64,000 nt of DNA from Methylobacterium sp. E-045 (GTDB lineage: Bacteria > Pseudomonadota > Alphaproteobacteria > Rhizobiales > Beijerinckiaceae), in the NCBI RefSeq assembly GCF_022829685.1, contig NZ_JAKSYE010000096.1:1-64000 (forward strand). The letters run 5' to 3'. The translations under genes and the position numbers were made by a program. Shown here piece by piece: positions 15,815 through 25,265 of the stretch; position 1 is the first letter of the stretch; every line of letters begins with the position of its first letter. Below the pieces are notes generated by a model. That model had not been told where the DNA came from and did not search any database. It saw only the letters and a program-made list of their open reading frames with translations.

Positions 15815-17572
15815 GTGGATTCCCAAGACCAAGCCGACGCCCCGCAACGCGGCCTCCTGGCCCTGCCGAGCACGATCTGGCGCGGCATCGGCCAGCGCGC
15901 CTCGTCGAGCCTGACGCGCCGGATCGTCGTCCTCAACCTCGTCGGGCTCATCGCCCTGCTGTTCGGCTTCCTCTACCTGAACCAGTTCCGGCAGGGGCTG
16001 ATCCAGGCGCGGGTGCAGAGCCTGCTGATCCAGGGCGAGATCATCGCCGGGGCGATCTCGTCCTCGGCGTCGGTGGATACCGATGCGATCCGCATCGACC
16101 CCGACAAGCTGCTCCAGCTTCAGGCCGGAGAAGGCGGCGCGGGGGACGATACCCCCTCTCCGCTCACCTTTTCCCTCAATCCCGAGCGGGTGGCGCCGCT
16201 CCTGCGCCGCCTCATCACGCCCACCGGAAACCGCGCGCGGGTCTACGATCAGGATGGCGGCCTGCTGTTCGACACCCGCACGCTCTCCGCCCGTGGCGAG
16301 ATGGGCCGCAGCGACGGCATCGTCGTGCGGAGCAAGCGCAACTTCCTCGAACAGGCCTGGGAGTTCGTCCAGGCCAAGCTGTTCGGCACCGCCCGGACAC
16401 CGGTTCCGGAGGAGGTCGGTCCGGCGAGCGGCCATAGCCTGAAGGAGGTCCAGGTCGCCCTCGGCGGCGCCCGCGGTACCGTGGTCCGCCGCAACGAGGC
16501 GGGAGAGACGAACGTCTCCGTGGCGGTCCCGATCCTGCGCTCGGGGGCGGTGCGCGGCGCGCTGATGCTTTCGACCCAAGGGGGCGACATCGACCGGGTC
16601 ATCGCCTCGGAGCGGTTCGGCCTGCTCCAGGTCTTCCTCATCGCCGCCTCCGTCATGCTGGTCCTGTCGATCCTGCTGGCGGGGGCCATCGCCGGGCCGG
16701 TCCGCCGCCTCGCCGATGCCGCCGAGAAGGTCCGCCTCGGCATCAAGTCGCGGGAGGAGATCCCCGATTTCACCGGCAGGACCGACGAGATCGGCCATCT
16801 GTCCGGCGCCCTGCGCGACATGACCCAGGCCCTCTACCGGCGCATCGACGCCATCGAGAGCTTCGCCGCCGATGTCAGCCACGAGCTGAAGAACCCTCTC
16901 ACCTCCCTGCGCAGTGCGGTGGAGACGCTGCCCCTGGCCAAGTCCGACGATTCCCGGTCGCGCCTGCTCGCCATCATCCAGCACGACGTGAAGCGTCTCG
17001 ACCGCCTCATCAGCGACATTTCCGACGCGTCGCGCCTCGATGCGGAACTCGCCCGCGCCGAAGCGCGCAAGGTGGACCTGCACAAGCTGATGACGACAGT
17101 GGTCTCCGTCGCCAACGAGCGCCGGCGCCCGAAGGACGCGCTCATCCAGTTCGACGTGGACACGCCCCCCGGCGACGTGGAGGCCCCCTTCATGATCTTC
17201 GGGCATGACAGCCGGCTTGGGCAGGTCGTCAACAACCTCCTCGACAACGCCCGCTCGTTCTCGCCCCCCGACGCCAAGGTGCGGGTGGCCCTGCGCCGGG
17301 TCCGTGGCGATGTCGAGCTGATCGTCGAGGACGAGGGGCCCGGCATCCCCGAACATGCCCTGGAGCGCATCTTCGAACGCTTCTACACGGACCGGCCGGA
17401 GCAGGGATTCGGCCAGAATTCGGGCCTCGGCCTGTCGATCTCGCGCCAGATCATCCAGGCCCACCGCGGCACGATCAGGGCCGCGAACCGCCCCGGACCC
17501 GCCGACGAGAACGGGGAAGCGACGGTGCGTGGCGCGCGGTTCGTCGTGCGTCTCCCAGCGGCCTCCCGCTAG
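15815..17572 (+). CDS. chvG: Sensor histidine kinase ChvG
   Basis: Membrane histidine kinase of about 585 residues, partner of ChvI. Membrane segments are at about 37-55 and 269-292 and enclose a periplasmic sensor domain with the ChvG-type start. HAMP follows, then HisKA with the phosphorylated His near 355 in 'FAADVSHELKNPLTSL', and HATPase with N-box 'VVNNLLDNARSF', D-box 'DEGPGIPEHAL' and 'GLGLSISRQI'. The GTG at 15815 is chosen because the preceding frame from the ATG at 15728 reads as atypical protein; the longer form would have 614 residues. Next come hprK and PTS genes, the conserved alphaproteobacterial order. In rhizobia ExoR restrains the kinase; no exoR is in this window. Confidence 0.93.
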   Translation: MDSQDQADAPQRGLLALPSTIWRGIGQRASSSLTRRIVVLNLVGLIALLFGFLYLNQFRQGLIQARVQSLLIQGEIIAGAISSSASVDTDAIRIDPDKLLQLQAGEGGAGDDTPSPLTFSLNPERVAPLLRRLITPTGNRARVYDQDGGLLFDTRTLSARGEMGRSDGIVVRSKRNFLEQAWEFVQAKLFGTARTPVPEEVGPASGHSLKEVQVALGGARGTVVRRNEAGETNVSVAVPILRSGAVRGALMLSTQGGDIDRVIASERFGLLQVFLIAASVMLVLSILLAGAIAGPVRRLADAAEKVRLGIKSREEIPDFTGRTDEIGHLSGALRDMTQALYRRIDAIESFAADVSHELKNPLTSLRSAVETLPLAKSDDSRSRLLAIIQHDVKRLDRLISDISDASRLDAELARAEARKVDLHKLMTTVVSVANERRRPKDALIQFDVDTPPGDVEAPFMIFGHDSRLGQVVNNLLDNARSFSPPDAKVRVALRRVRGDVELIVEDEGPGIPEHALERIFERFYTDRPEQGFGQNSGLGLSISRQIIQAHRGTIRAANRPGPADENGEATVRGARFVVRLPAASR

Positions 17573-17584
17573 GCGCGCCGGCCC

Positions 17585-18109
17585 GTGAACCGGCCCCTTC
17601 CCGCGCCGGCCGTCACGGTCCACGCCACCTGCCTCGTCCTCGGAGAGGCGGGACTCCTCGTCAGGGGCGAATCCGGCGCCGGCAAATCGTCCCTCGCCCT
17701 CGCTCTCCTCGACCGGGCGCGGCAGGAGGGCGAATACGGCGCGCTGGTGGGCGACGACCGTATCGGGCTCACCCTCCATCACGGACGCATCGTCGCTCGC
17801 GGCCACCCCGCCCTTCGCGGCCTCGTCGAGATCCGGGGCATGGGGCTCGTAGAGGCATCCCCGCTGGCCGATGCGGCGGTCATCCGCCTCGTGGTCGATC
17901 TCGTCGGGACGCTGCCGCGACTGCCCGACACACCCATGGATTCGGTGGAGCTCCTCGGCGTCGCGATTCGCCGGATCATGCTGGACCGCAGCATCCGCGA
18001 CCGCGCATTGGCGCCGGGTCTCGTGCGCGATGCTCTGATCCGGAGGGCGAGCGTTGCCCCACGGACGCACCTCCGCACCGTCTCATGCGAATTCGGCTCT
18101 CCCATATAG
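17585..18109 (+). CDS. hprK: HPr kinase/phosphorylase, short alphaproteobacterial form
   Basis: Protein of 174 residues that comprises only the C-terminal catalytic domain of HprK; the N-terminal domain of the Gram-positive enzyme is absent, as is usual in alphaproteobacteria. Walker A GESGAGKS is at 28-35, DD at 57-58, and the signature 'EIRGMGLVE' at about 82-90. It phosphorylates or dephosphorylates the regulatory serine of HPr (S65 in the HPr here). It begins with GTG 13 bases after chvG, so it is probably co-transcribed. The EIIA and HPr genes downstream complete the regulatory branch. The paralogue-free layout argues for control rather than sugar transport. Confidence 0.93.
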   Translation: MNRPLPAPAVTVHATCLVLGEAGLLVRGESGAGKSSLALALLDRARQEGEYGALVGDDRIGLTLHHGRIVARGHPALRGLVEIRGMGLVEASPLADAAVIRLVVDLVGTLPRLPDTPMDSVELLGVAIRRIMLDRSIRDRALAPGLVRDALIRRASVAPRTHLRTVSCEFGSPI

Positions 18110-18231
18110 CGTGGCGCCGACCCACATGACATGATCCTGGGGCTAGGAGACGCAAGACGTCACTCTCGTCTTGCGCCCGACCTTGCGCTGCACAAAATGG
18201 CGGCTCCCACTGGGTGTCGGAACACGCGTCT

Positions 18232-18633
18232 ATGATTGGAATGGTGCTGGTCACCCACGGGCTGCTCGCCACAGAGTTCAAGGCTGCTCTTGAACACGTG
18301 GTCGGTCCGCAAAAGCAGATCGAGACGATCACGATCGGCCCCGAGGACGATATGGAGCTGCGCAGGCTCGACATCGTGTCCGCCGTGGACCGGGTCGATA
18401 CCGGCAAGGGCGTCGTCGTGCTCACCGACATGTTCGGCGGCACGCCGTCCAATCTCGCCTTGTCCTGCATGAATGGCGGGACCGTCGAGGTGGTGGCCGG
18501 AATCAACCTTCCGATGCTGATCAAGCTCGCCAGCGTGCGCGATGCCGAGCCCCTGGGGGATGCCGTGCTCCATGCCCAGGAGGCGGGCCGGAAGTATATC
18601 AACGTCGCCTCCCGCGTCCTCGCAGGCAAATAA
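18232..18633 (+). CDS. PTS EIIA component, mannose family (regulatory)
   Basis: Protein of 133 residues of the EIIA-Man fold. The phosphorylated histidine is H9 in 'MIGMVLVTHG', and the 'VVLTDMFGGTPSNLA' motif is characteristic. No EIIB, EIIC or EIID partner is encoded nearby, so it acts as a phosphate acceptor in a regulatory phosphorelay with HPr and, elsewhere, EI-Ntr. The ATG at 18232 matches the family start; a GTG at 18214 is less likely. It follows hprK after a 122-base gap that may hold its own promoter. Confidence 0.92.
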   Translation: MIGMVLVTHGLLATEFKAALEHVVGPQKQIETITIGPEDDMELRRLDIVSAVDRVDTGKGVVVLTDMFGGTPSNLALSCMNGGTVEVVAGINLPMLIKLASVRDAEPLGDAVLHAQEAGRKYINVASRVLAGK

Positions 18634-18816
18634 CACTTCCGCGAGACGAACGGACTTTCCCAAACATCCTCTGTCGGCTTATCAGGCAAGCGTGGCGATT
18701 TCGCGCGGCGTAGTCCCGGCCCTGCCGTGCCATCACTGGACGAGGATCGGGTGGGGCGCCTCGGGCTGACCGCTGGCGGACCGGCCACGGGGACGGGACA
18801 GGGACGGCACAGGCCC

Positions 18817-19143
18817 ATGAGCGACGCTTACGACGACGACGATGCCGAGCCCGAGATCACGGTCCCGGAGGGCGGCCACCTCCGGATCCTTCCGATCATC
18901 AACCGGCGCGGCCTCCACGCGCGGGCCTCGGCCAAGTTCGTTCAGACGGTAGAGAGGTTCGAGGCTGCGGTGACCGTGACGCGCTCGGGCGAGACCGTGG
19001 GCGGACGCTCGATCATGGGCTTGCTCACCCTCGGCGCGGCGCAGGGCACCTCCATCGCCGTGGTGGCCTCTGGCAGCGATGCCGAAGCCTGCCTCCAAGC
19101 CATCGCCGACCTCCTCGCCAACAAGTTCGGCGAGGACGAATAG
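18817..19143 (+). CDS. ptsH: Phosphocarrier protein HPr
   Basis: HPr of 108 residues, longer than the usual 85-90 because of an acidic N-terminal tail of about 20 residues ('SDAYDDDDAEPEITVPEGG'). The active-site His is H34 in 'NRRGLHARASAKF' and the HprK target Ser is S65 in 'GGRSIMGLLTLGA'. It accepts phosphate from EI and passes it to the EIIA encoded just upstream. The ATG at 18817 is used; a longer frame from 18727 has no family support. It closes the chvI-chvG-hprK-EIIA-ptsH block. Confidence 0.93.
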   Translation: MSDAYDDDDAEPEITVPEGGHLRILPIINRRGLHARASAKFVQTVERFEAAVTVTRSGETVGGRSIMGLLTLGAAQGTSIAVVASGSDAEACLQAIADLLANKFGEDE

Positions 19144-19181
19144 GCCGGTCCGGCCTCTGATATCTCGGGCCTATGGGGTGG

Positions 19182-20036
19182 TCAGGCCGCCCGCGTCTCG
19201 GCCTGCCGCCACACGATCGAGCCCGGACCGGCGCCCAGGCGCAGGACCGCGGCGACGATGACACCGTCCTTGCGCGCGAAGTCGACGCTGGTCTGGCGTC
19301 TCTGGGCGAAGCGCCGCGTCACCACCCTGACCATGGACGAGGCGGACGGATCCCGCACGATCGGGTTTCCGGACACCTGCGCATCGAACGAAAGATAGGT
19401 CTCGACGGCATCGCGGATGCTCAAGGGCTCGGTGATGCGCTCGATCTCGACGCCGTCGCGGGTCCACGGCCCGGCCAGCCGTACGCCCACGCGATCCCGC
19501 GCCGGCACGACATGGGCATCGGACGCATCCGTAAGAAGGACCGTCTCCTCCGGTGCGGGCACGACGGGGGGCGGTATCATGATCAGCGTCGAGCGGGGGT
19601 GGACCGCCTTGACCGCCGCCCGCAACGCCGCTTCGACCTCATCGAGGAACCCCGGCTCGATGGTCGGCGCGACCACCGGACCGGGCGGGTACCAGCCCTG
19701 TGCCCGGCCGTTGCCCCACAGGCCGTGCGGCATGGAGAGGGGAATGACGCCACGCAGGCGCGCGCGTTCGCCCTGCCCGCTCCAGGCGAAGGCGAAGACG
19801 AGATCGCGGCCGCCGGACTGGTGCACGGCGGCAGTGAGCAGGTAGTCGGGGTCGGCATAGATCGGTGCCGGCCAGCGGATACGGGTGAGGAGCGCACGCC
19901 ATGCCTCGACCTCCACCGGCTCCACCAGATTCGGCCGCCGCAGAACGATGCGACACTCATCGGCGTCGATATCCGTCCCGATCCGACCCGCTTCCACGAA
20001 CCGGCCGCCCTCGATGATGCTCAGGCCCTGTCTCAT
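19182..20036 (-). CDS. Hypothetical protein, weakly CelD/GNAT-like
   Basis: Protein of 284 residues not firmly recognised. The phrases 'DYLLTAAVHQSGGRDLVFAF', 'LRGVIPLSMPHGLWGNG' and 'GWYPPGPVVAP' recall the first half of CelD/BcsL-type acetyltransferases, but the GNAT acetyl-CoA motif cannot be pointed to. No signal peptide or membrane segment is seen. It is convergent with ptsH and stands alone. Composition is like its neighbours, so it is probably a native lineage-restricted gene. The ATG at 20036 is the only good start. Confidence 0.6.
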   Translation of the reverse strand: MRQGLSIIEGGRFVEAGRIGTDIDADECRIVLRRPNLVEPVEVEAWRALLTRIRWPAPIYADPDYLLTAAVHQSGGRDLVFAFAWSGQGERARLRGVIPLSMPHGLWGNGRAQGWYPPGPVVAPTIEPGFLDEVEAALRAAVKAVHPRSTLIMIPPPVVPAPEETVLLTDASDAHVVPARDRVGVRLAGPWTRDGVEIERITEPLSIRDAVETYLSFDAQVSGNPIVRDPSASSMVRVVTRRFAQRRQTSVDFARKDGVIVAAVLRLGAGPGSIVWRQAETRAA

Positions 20037-20174
20037 TCGGTGATCCCGCTACCGACTTGTCCCATAATGAGACATAGCTCTCCGCATTGCGGCCAAGCGT
20101 GGTATATAGAAACAAAATGAATGCCGCCCATCTTTTCCCGAAACAGGACGGTTTCCGCCGGGACGACCGGTGAA

Positions 20175-21293
20175 CTAGCCCCCGGGAATCGCCAGCGGAT
20201 TGACTGTCAGCGCTGCAGCGTCGGGCGCATCGATCCTCGGACGCCCCAGGAAGGCGTCCCACAGGCCGGTGACGAAGGCCGGATCGAGATCCCGCACGAT
20301 CAGGACGAGGCGCGAGCGGTGATCGTCGTCGGGCCATGCGGCGAGTTGGACCGGCATATGGATCACGTGCTGGACGCCGTGGACCACCACGGGACGATCC
20401 GGTTCGTCGGCGAGCGCCACCAGCCCCTTCAGGCGCAGGAGCTTCGGGCCGTGCCCGGACCGCAGGAGATCGAGGAACATCTCGAAGGCGGCGCGCTTCA
20501 CCGGCGCGTCACTGATCAGGGTGAAGGCCCGGATCGCGGCATCGTGCCGGTTCACGTCGTGATGGTGATGGCCGTGATGATGATCGTGGTCCGGGAAGGC
20601 CCCGGCGCCGAGCCAGGCGCGGACATCCTCGCTCTTGCCGTCCAGGCCGAAGAACCCGCCGAGAAGCTCGGACGGCGCCACGTCGGGACCATGGATCGGC
20701 GTCGTGGGATTGAGGGTCCGGAGGCGGGCGCGCAGGACGTCACTGCCGGTGTCGACGAGATCCTCCTTCGCCAGCACGATCCTGTCGGCCACGGCGGCCT
20801 GGCGCAGGGCCTCGGGATGAGCGTCGAGGGTGGACGCGCCGTTGACCGCGTCCACCACGGTGACGACGGCCTGCAGCCGGTACCGCAGGGCGAGGTAGGG
20901 GTGGTAGATCAGCGCGTGGAGGATCGGGGCCGGATCGGCGAGGCCCGTCGTCTCGATGACGACCCGGCGGAACGGCGTGATGCGGCCGTTGTCGCGCTTG
21001 CGCAGCAGATCTTCGAGGGTGGCGATGAGGTCGCCGCGCACGGTGCAGCACAGGCACCCGGCGCCGAGCAGGATCATGTCCTCGTCCACCGTCTCGATCA
21101 GCAGGTGGTCGAGGCCGATCTCGCCGAACTCGTTGACGATGACCACGGTGTCCGAAAGGGCCGGATCGCGCAGCATCCGGTTGAGGAGCGTGGTCTTGCC
21201 GGCCCCGAGGAAGCCCGTGAGGACCGTCAGCGGGATGGGTTCGGGACGGCGGGGATCGTCGTTCGGAGACGTGGGCGGTGAGGGATGGGCCAT
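20175..21293 (-). CDS. CobW/YjiA family GTP-binding metallochaperone
   Basis: G3E-family GTPase of 372 residues. Walker A GFLGAGKTT is at 27-35, the metal-binding CXCC (C80, C82, C83) in 'GAGCLCCTVRGD', switch 'ETTGLAD' at about 114-120, and 'AKEDLVD' at 175-181 where NKxD is usual. A His-rich run with about ten histidines at 236-250 probably binds zinc, nickel or cobalt. The CobW C-terminal domain covers about 255-365. Zur control or zinc transfer is typical of the subgroup, but no Zur box was identified. It lies 31 bases downstream of the D,D-carboxypeptidase gene on the same strand, so the two may share a transcript. Confidence 0.9.
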   Translation of the reverse strand: MAHPSPPTSPNDDPRRPEPIPLTVLTGFLGAGKTTLLNRMLRDPALSDTVVIVNEFGEIGLDHLLIETVDEDMILLGAGCLCCTVRGDLIATLEDLLRKRDNGRITPFRRVVIETTGLADPAPILHALIYHPYLALRYRLQAVVTVVDAVNGASTLDAHPEALRQAAVADRIVLAKEDLVDTGSDVLRARLRTLNPTTPIHGPDVAPSELLGGFFGLDGKSEDVRAWLGAGAFPDHDHHHGHHHHDVNRHDAAIRAFTLISDAPVKRAAFEMFLDLLRSGHGPKLLRLKGLVALADEPDRPVVVHGVQHVIHMPVQLAAWPDDDHRSRLVLIVRDLDPAFVTGLWDAFLGRPRIDAPDAAALTVNPLAIPGG

Positions 21294-21324
21294 GGAACCG
21301 GCCTACCTCGCCGACGCCGCCGGC

Positions 21325-22848
21325 TCAATCCTCGGCGGATCGAGCAGCAGAGGTCTTGCTGGCGCCGGATGCCTTGGCGGCGCTCTTCACAGGCTTCGCA
21401 GCAGGCTTGGCCGCGGACGACTTGGTGACGGTCTTGTCGGCAGCCTTCGCCGCCGGCTTTTCCGGAACCTTGTGGGCCGGCTTCGTCGCGGCTTTCGCAG
21501 CGGGCTTCTTGCCGGCCTCAACCTTGGCGTTGGATCGCGCGCGCCCCGCGATCACAGGCGTCGTCTCCACCGGAGCATAGGCGCTGGCGGTGGCGGGCAC
21601 GGCGCCCTTGCCGTTCGCTGCCGGCTTGGCGAGCCTCGACGCCTCGCGCTTGGCGTTCGCGGCATCGAGTTTCGTCTTGCGGGCCTCCGCGACCTTGGCG
21701 GCACGCTCCGCCTTTTCGGCTTCGGCCTGCTCGTTCAGGGCGATGGCACCCTCGGCCGGATCGCGGCCGATCCAGACCAGGATCGGCTGCAGGGGCGCGC
21801 GCGGCGGCAGGGCACGGCCCTTCAGGGAGCCGTTGTTGAGGGTGGCGAAGGCGAGGGCTGAGCCCACGGGCGCGGCGGCGGCCAGGATCGAGGCGTTCTC
21901 GCTGCCGGCCTGCGAGGCGATGGGGCCCGGCCCCTCGTCGACCGGCAAGGCCTTGCGCTTGTCGCAGATATAGGGACGCAGGTCCGGCGGCTCGGAGAGG
22001 GCGGAAGCGGGCAGTGAATCGATGGTCGGCGCCGTCCATCCCGCCGATTGGGCAAAGCCGTAATCGAACAGGTCCGATGCCTTGAGGTCGCGCTCGCGGG
22101 CGCTCGGCTGGCCCATGATGATGGTGATGAGGCGGCGGCCATTGCGGGTGGCGCTGGCCACCACGTTGAAACCGCCCGAACAGATGAAGCCGGTCTTCAT
22201 GCCGTCGGCCCCGGCATAGCGGCCGAGCAGGCCGTTATGGTTGGCCATGATCGACTTGCCGAACTGGATCGCGCTGATCGAGAACAGGGCGCGGTTGTCG
22301 GGAAAGTCGCGGATCAGCGCCCGGCCAAGCACCGCCATGTCGCGCGCCGAGGTCCATTGCCGGGCGTCCGGAAGGCCGTTGGGATTGGTCCAGCGGCTCT
22401 CGCGCATGCCGATCCGGGCGGCGGTCTCGTTCATGAGGGCGGCGAAACCCTCGATGGAGCCGCCGAGATTCTCGCCGATCGCCCAGGCGACGTCGTTGGC
22501 CGACTTGACCATGATGATCTTCAGGGCATTGTCGAGGGTCAGCTGCGTGCCCGGCCGGAACCCCATCTTCGAGGGCGGCTCGGCCGCTGCGGCGGGCGAG
22601 ATGGTGATGAGCGAGTCGAGGGAGACCTTGCCCTGCCGCACCATGTCGAGGGCGACGTAGGTGGTCATCAGCTTGGTGATGGAGGCGGGGAACCACGGGT
22701 CGGTGGCACCCTGTGCGTAGATGACCTTGCCGGAATCGACCTCGACCACGAGGACCGGCGCCGTCACCGCGCCGGCCGCACCCGCTCCGAGCAATCCCGC
22801 GGCCGTGGCGAGACCCAGGACGAGGCGGCGCAACAATCGGTTCGACAT
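21325..22848 (-). CDS. D-alanyl-D-alanine carboxypeptidase with a Lys/Ala-rich tail
   Basis: Low-molecular-mass penicillin-binding protein (peptidase S11) of 507 residues that trims the terminal D-Ala of peptidoglycan stem peptides. A signal peptide covers about 1-29. Catalytic motifs are S56-I-T-K59, S116-A-N118 and K218-T-G220. The domain ends near 290. The remaining residues form a linker and a tail from about 385 made almost only of Lys, Ala, Pro, Thr and Ser. The tail could bind wall polymers electrostatically; no SPOR domain is visible. The ATG at 22848 is followed directly by the signal peptide. Confidence 0.9.
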   Translation of the reverse strand: MSNRLLRRLVLGLATAAGLLGAGAAGAVTAPVLVVEVDSGKVIYAQGATDPWFPASITKLMTTYVALDMVRQGKVSLDSLITISPAAAAEPPSKMGFRPGTQLTLDNALKIIMVKSANDVAWAIGENLGGSIEGFAALMNETAARIGMRESRWTNPNGLPDARQWTSARDMAVLGRALIRDFPDNRALFSISAIQFGKSIMANHNGLLGRYAGADGMKTGFICSGGFNVVASATRNGRRLITIIMGQPSARERDLKASDLFDYGFAQSAGWTAPTIDSLPASALSEPPDLRPYICDKRKALPVDEGPGPIASQAGSENASILAAAAPVGSALAFATLNNGSLKGRALPPRAPLQPILVWIGRDPAEGAIALNEQAEAEKAERAAKVAEARKTKLDAANAKREASRLAKPAANGKGAVPATASAYAPVETTPVIAGRARSNAKVEAGKKPAAKAATKPAHKVPEKPAAKAADKTVTKSSAAKPAAKPVKSAAKASGASKTSAARSAED

Positions 22849-23242
22849 CAGGCCCGTCTCGAAAGGGAACGCCCCGACACCATCACGGCCGGTCCGTCCG
22901 AAGAAAAATAGCGCACCGGCCGAGCTTTGGCGAGGGACGCCAGCCTTCGGCCATTCCTACGAGAAGGCTCGGCGCAAATGCCCATCAACGCCGTCTCCGT
23001 GGCGAGAGCATGGCGATGCGACCGAACGATTGGTGCAATGCACAGGCCCGTCTGGGCGGACAGAACCGGACATGCCGCGAGCGGATGACGGCCGTTGCCG
23101 CGCGCGCATGGTTGCGTTGGGCTCTGCCCCATGGCCTCGGCGCGGGGAGGCGTCTATGGGCTTCACATCGCGTCGCGATGTTGGAGGCGGGCCGTTCCCA
23201 TCGCGGGACGGGGGCCTTCCGGGGAGATCGGCTGAGAGAGCA
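22849..23242. other. Divergent intergenic region upstream of queE
   Basis: These 394 bases separate the carboxypeptidase gene from queE. No gene or clear preQ1 riboswitch could be recognised. An in-frame extension of queE runs through it from 22721, but it lacks family similarity and overlaps the neighbouring gene. Confidence 0.45.
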
Positions 23243-23875
23243 ATGGGCTACGCGGTCAAGGAACTGTTCCATACCCTCCAGGGCGAGGGGGCCCAGGCGG
23301 GCCGGGCCGCGGTGTTCTGCCGGTTTGCCGGCTGCAATCTCTGGTCCGGCCGCGAGGAGGACCGCGCCACGGCCGCCTGCACCTTCTGCGACACGGACTT
23401 CATCGGCATGGATGGGGAGGGCGGCGGGCGCTTTCCGACGCCCGAGGCTCTGGCCGATGCCATCGCCGCCACCTGGGAGGGCGGCGCGTCTCACCATTAT
23501 GTGGTCTTCACCGGCGGCGAGCCGCTGCTCCAGCTCGATCCCGCCCTGATCGCGGCGATGCATGCGCGCGGCTTCGAGATCGCGGTGGAGACCAACGGCA
23601 CCCTGGCGGCCCCCGAGGGGATCGACTGGATCTGCGTGAGTCCGAAGGCGGGCAACGCCCTGGTCCAGACCACCGGACACGAGCTGAAACTGGTCTACCC
23701 GCAGGACGAGGCCCTCCCCGAGCGCTTCGCCGCCCTCGACTTCCGCCACCACTGGCTCCAGCCCATGGACGGACCCGACCGCCTTGCCCATACCCGGGCG
23801 GCGGTGGAGTATTGCCGCCGCGACGCGCGCTGGCGGCTGTCGCTGCAGACCCACAAGATCATCGGCATTCCATGA
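23243..23875 (+). CDS. queE: 7-carboxy-7-deazaguanine synthase QueE
   Basis: Radical-SAM enzyme of 210 residues that converts carboxytetrahydropterin to 7-carboxy-7-deazaguanine in queuosine synthesis. The QueE-specific cluster motif CX14CX2C is seen as C31, C46 and C49 ('FAGCNLWSG' to 'CTFCDTDF'). The opening 'VKELFHTLQGEG' and the 'FTGGEPLLQ' motif are typical. The ATG at 23243 follows GAGAGAG and fits the family start exactly. queD and queC follow on the same strand within a few dozen bases, forming a queEDC operon. Confidence 0.95.
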   Translation: MGYAVKELFHTLQGEGAQAGRAAVFCRFAGCNLWSGREEDRATAACTFCDTDFIGMDGEGGGRFPTPEALADAIAATWEGGASHHYVVFTGGEPLLQLDPALIAAMHARGFEIAVETNGTLAAPEGIDWICVSPKAGNALVQTTGHELKLVYPQDEALPERFAALDFRHHWLQPMDGPDRLAHTRAAVEYCRRDARWRLSLQTHKIIGIP

Positions 23876-23924
23876 GCCTCATCCGGCCACCCCGTCGCGT
23901 TCAGATCCTGTAGAGTCGTCGTCC

Positions 23925-24284
23925 ATGAAGATCACCCAAGCGTTCACCTTCGAGGCGGCGCATCGCCTGCCCAACGTGCCCGAGACCCATCGCTGCCACC
24001 GGATGCACGGGCATTCCTACCGGGTCGAGCTGACGATCTCCGGCGCCGTCGACCCGGCGACGGGCTGGGTGGTGGACTTCTTCGACGTGGAACACGCCTT
24101 CGCGCCGATTCTGCTTCAGCTCGACCATTACTGCCTCAACGAGATCGAGGGGCTGGAGAACCCCACCGCCGAGCATATCGCGGCCTGGATCTGGCATCGG
24201 ACGAAGCCCGCCCTGCCCGGCCTGTCCTCGGTCAAGGTGATGGAGACGCCGATGTCCTGGGCCGAATACGAAGGCGAAGCCTGA
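23925..24284 (+). CDS. queD: 6-carboxytetrahydropterin synthase QueD
   Basis: Enzyme of 119 residues of the 6-pyruvoyltetrahydropterin synthase fold that makes carboxytetrahydropterin from dihydroneopterin triphosphate. Zinc ligands H13, H28 and H30 and catalytic C24 are visible in 'FEAAHRL' and '[11 protein letters not shown]'. 'LDHYCLNEI' and '[11 protein letters not shown]' are conserved later in the chain. It lies 49 bases after queE and 2 bases before queC. The ATG at 23925 is the natural start. Confidence 0.95.
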   Translation: MKITQAFTFEAAHRLPNVPETHRCHRMHGHSYRVELTISGAVDPATGWVVDFFDVEHAFAPILLQLDHYCLNEIEGLENPTAEHIAAWIWHRTKPALPGLSSVKVMETPMSWAEYEGEA

Positions 24285-24286
24285 CC

Positions 24287-24997
24287 ATGAGCGACGACGG
24301 CGCCCTGGTCCTGTTCTCGGGGGGACAGGATTCCACGACCTGCCTCGCCTGGGCGCTGGAGCGCTTTCCCCGTGTGGAGACCCTGGGCTTCGACTACAAC
24401 CAGCGGCACCGGGTCGAGCTCGACGGGCGGGCGCCCCTGCGCGAGACGATGGCGGCCATGAACCCGGCCTGGTTCCGGCGTCTGGGCCGTGACCACACCA
24501 TCAGCCTCGATGCCTTGGGCAGGGTCTCCGAGACCGCGCTCACCCGCAGCACCGAGATCGCCTTCGAGTCGAGCGGCCTGCCCAACACCTTCGTGCCCGG
24601 CCGCAACATCATCTTCCTGACCTTCGCCGCGGCCCTGGCCTACCGGCGATCGCTGGGCCACATCGTCGGCGGCATGTGCGAGACGGATTATTCCGGTTAT
24701 CCCGATTGCCGCGACGACACGATCAAGGCGCTCCAGGTGGCCCTGAACCTCGGCATGGACCGCCGCTTCGTCCTCCACACGCCCCTCATGTGGATCGACA
24801 AGGCGCAGACCTGGAAGATGGCCAAGGACCTCGGCGGCCAGCCCCTGGTGGACCTCATCGTCGAGGACACCCACACCTGCTACCTCGGGACACGCGGGGA
24901 ACGCCACGCCTGGGGCTACGGCTGCGGCACCTGCCCCGCCTGCGACCTGCGAGCGAAGGGTCATGCGAAGTTCGTGGCCGAGGCAGTGATGGAGTAG
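24287..24997 (+). CDS. queC: 7-cyano-7-deazaguanine synthase QueC
   Basis: ATP-dependent enzyme of 236 residues that forms preQ0 from 7-carboxy-7-deazaguanine and ammonia. The PP-loop SGGQDST is at 11-17, 'GFDYNQRH' follows, and the zinc site is C198, C213, C216, C219 at the C-terminus. It is tightly coupled to queD (2-base gap). Composition and codon use match the surroundings. The pathway is completed by queG at 43 kb; tgt, queA and queF are not in this window. Confidence 0.95.
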   Translation: MSDDGALVLFSGGQDSTTCLAWALERFPRVETLGFDYNQRHRVELDGRAPLRETMAAMNPAWFRRLGRDHTISLDALGRVSETALTRSTEIAFESSGLPNTFVPGRNIIFLTFAAALAYRRSLGHIVGGMCETDYSGYPDCRDDTIKALQVALNLGMDRRFVLHTPLMWIDKAQTWKMAKDLGGQPLVDLIVEDTHTCYLGTRGERHAWGYGCGTCPACDLRAKGHAKFVAEAVME

Positions 24998-25265
24998 AGC
25001 GGACGCCCGTGCCGTCGCGGACTGCGTCCCTCGATTTGCGTCGGACCTTCGCGGTGTCGGGCTTGTCCTCTCATGCTTCGTATGGGCTGGATCGACGAGG
25101 TGGGCCGGGATGCGCGCAACGGAGGCGACGGGCGCCGTATCCGTAAAGCCGTCGAATCCGTGAACCCCGAACGAACTCACAATCCCTTGGCCAGTCGGAG
25201 AATCCCTGCTTAGGAGGAGCGAGGCGGCGTCCCATCGGAGCGCCCATCCCACGGGGTCGAGAGCG

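Noticed and set aside
15617..18070. Very long minus-strand open frame opposite chvG and hprK
   Set aside because: It is antisense to well-recognised genes, is rich in Arg, Gly, Asp and His as expected from GC-rich shadow frames, and shows no domain.
22849..23242. Possible preQ1 riboswitch ahead of queE
   Set aside because: No preQ1 aptamer pattern could be recognised in the sequence, and the genes are for synthesis up to preQ0 in a GC-rich context.
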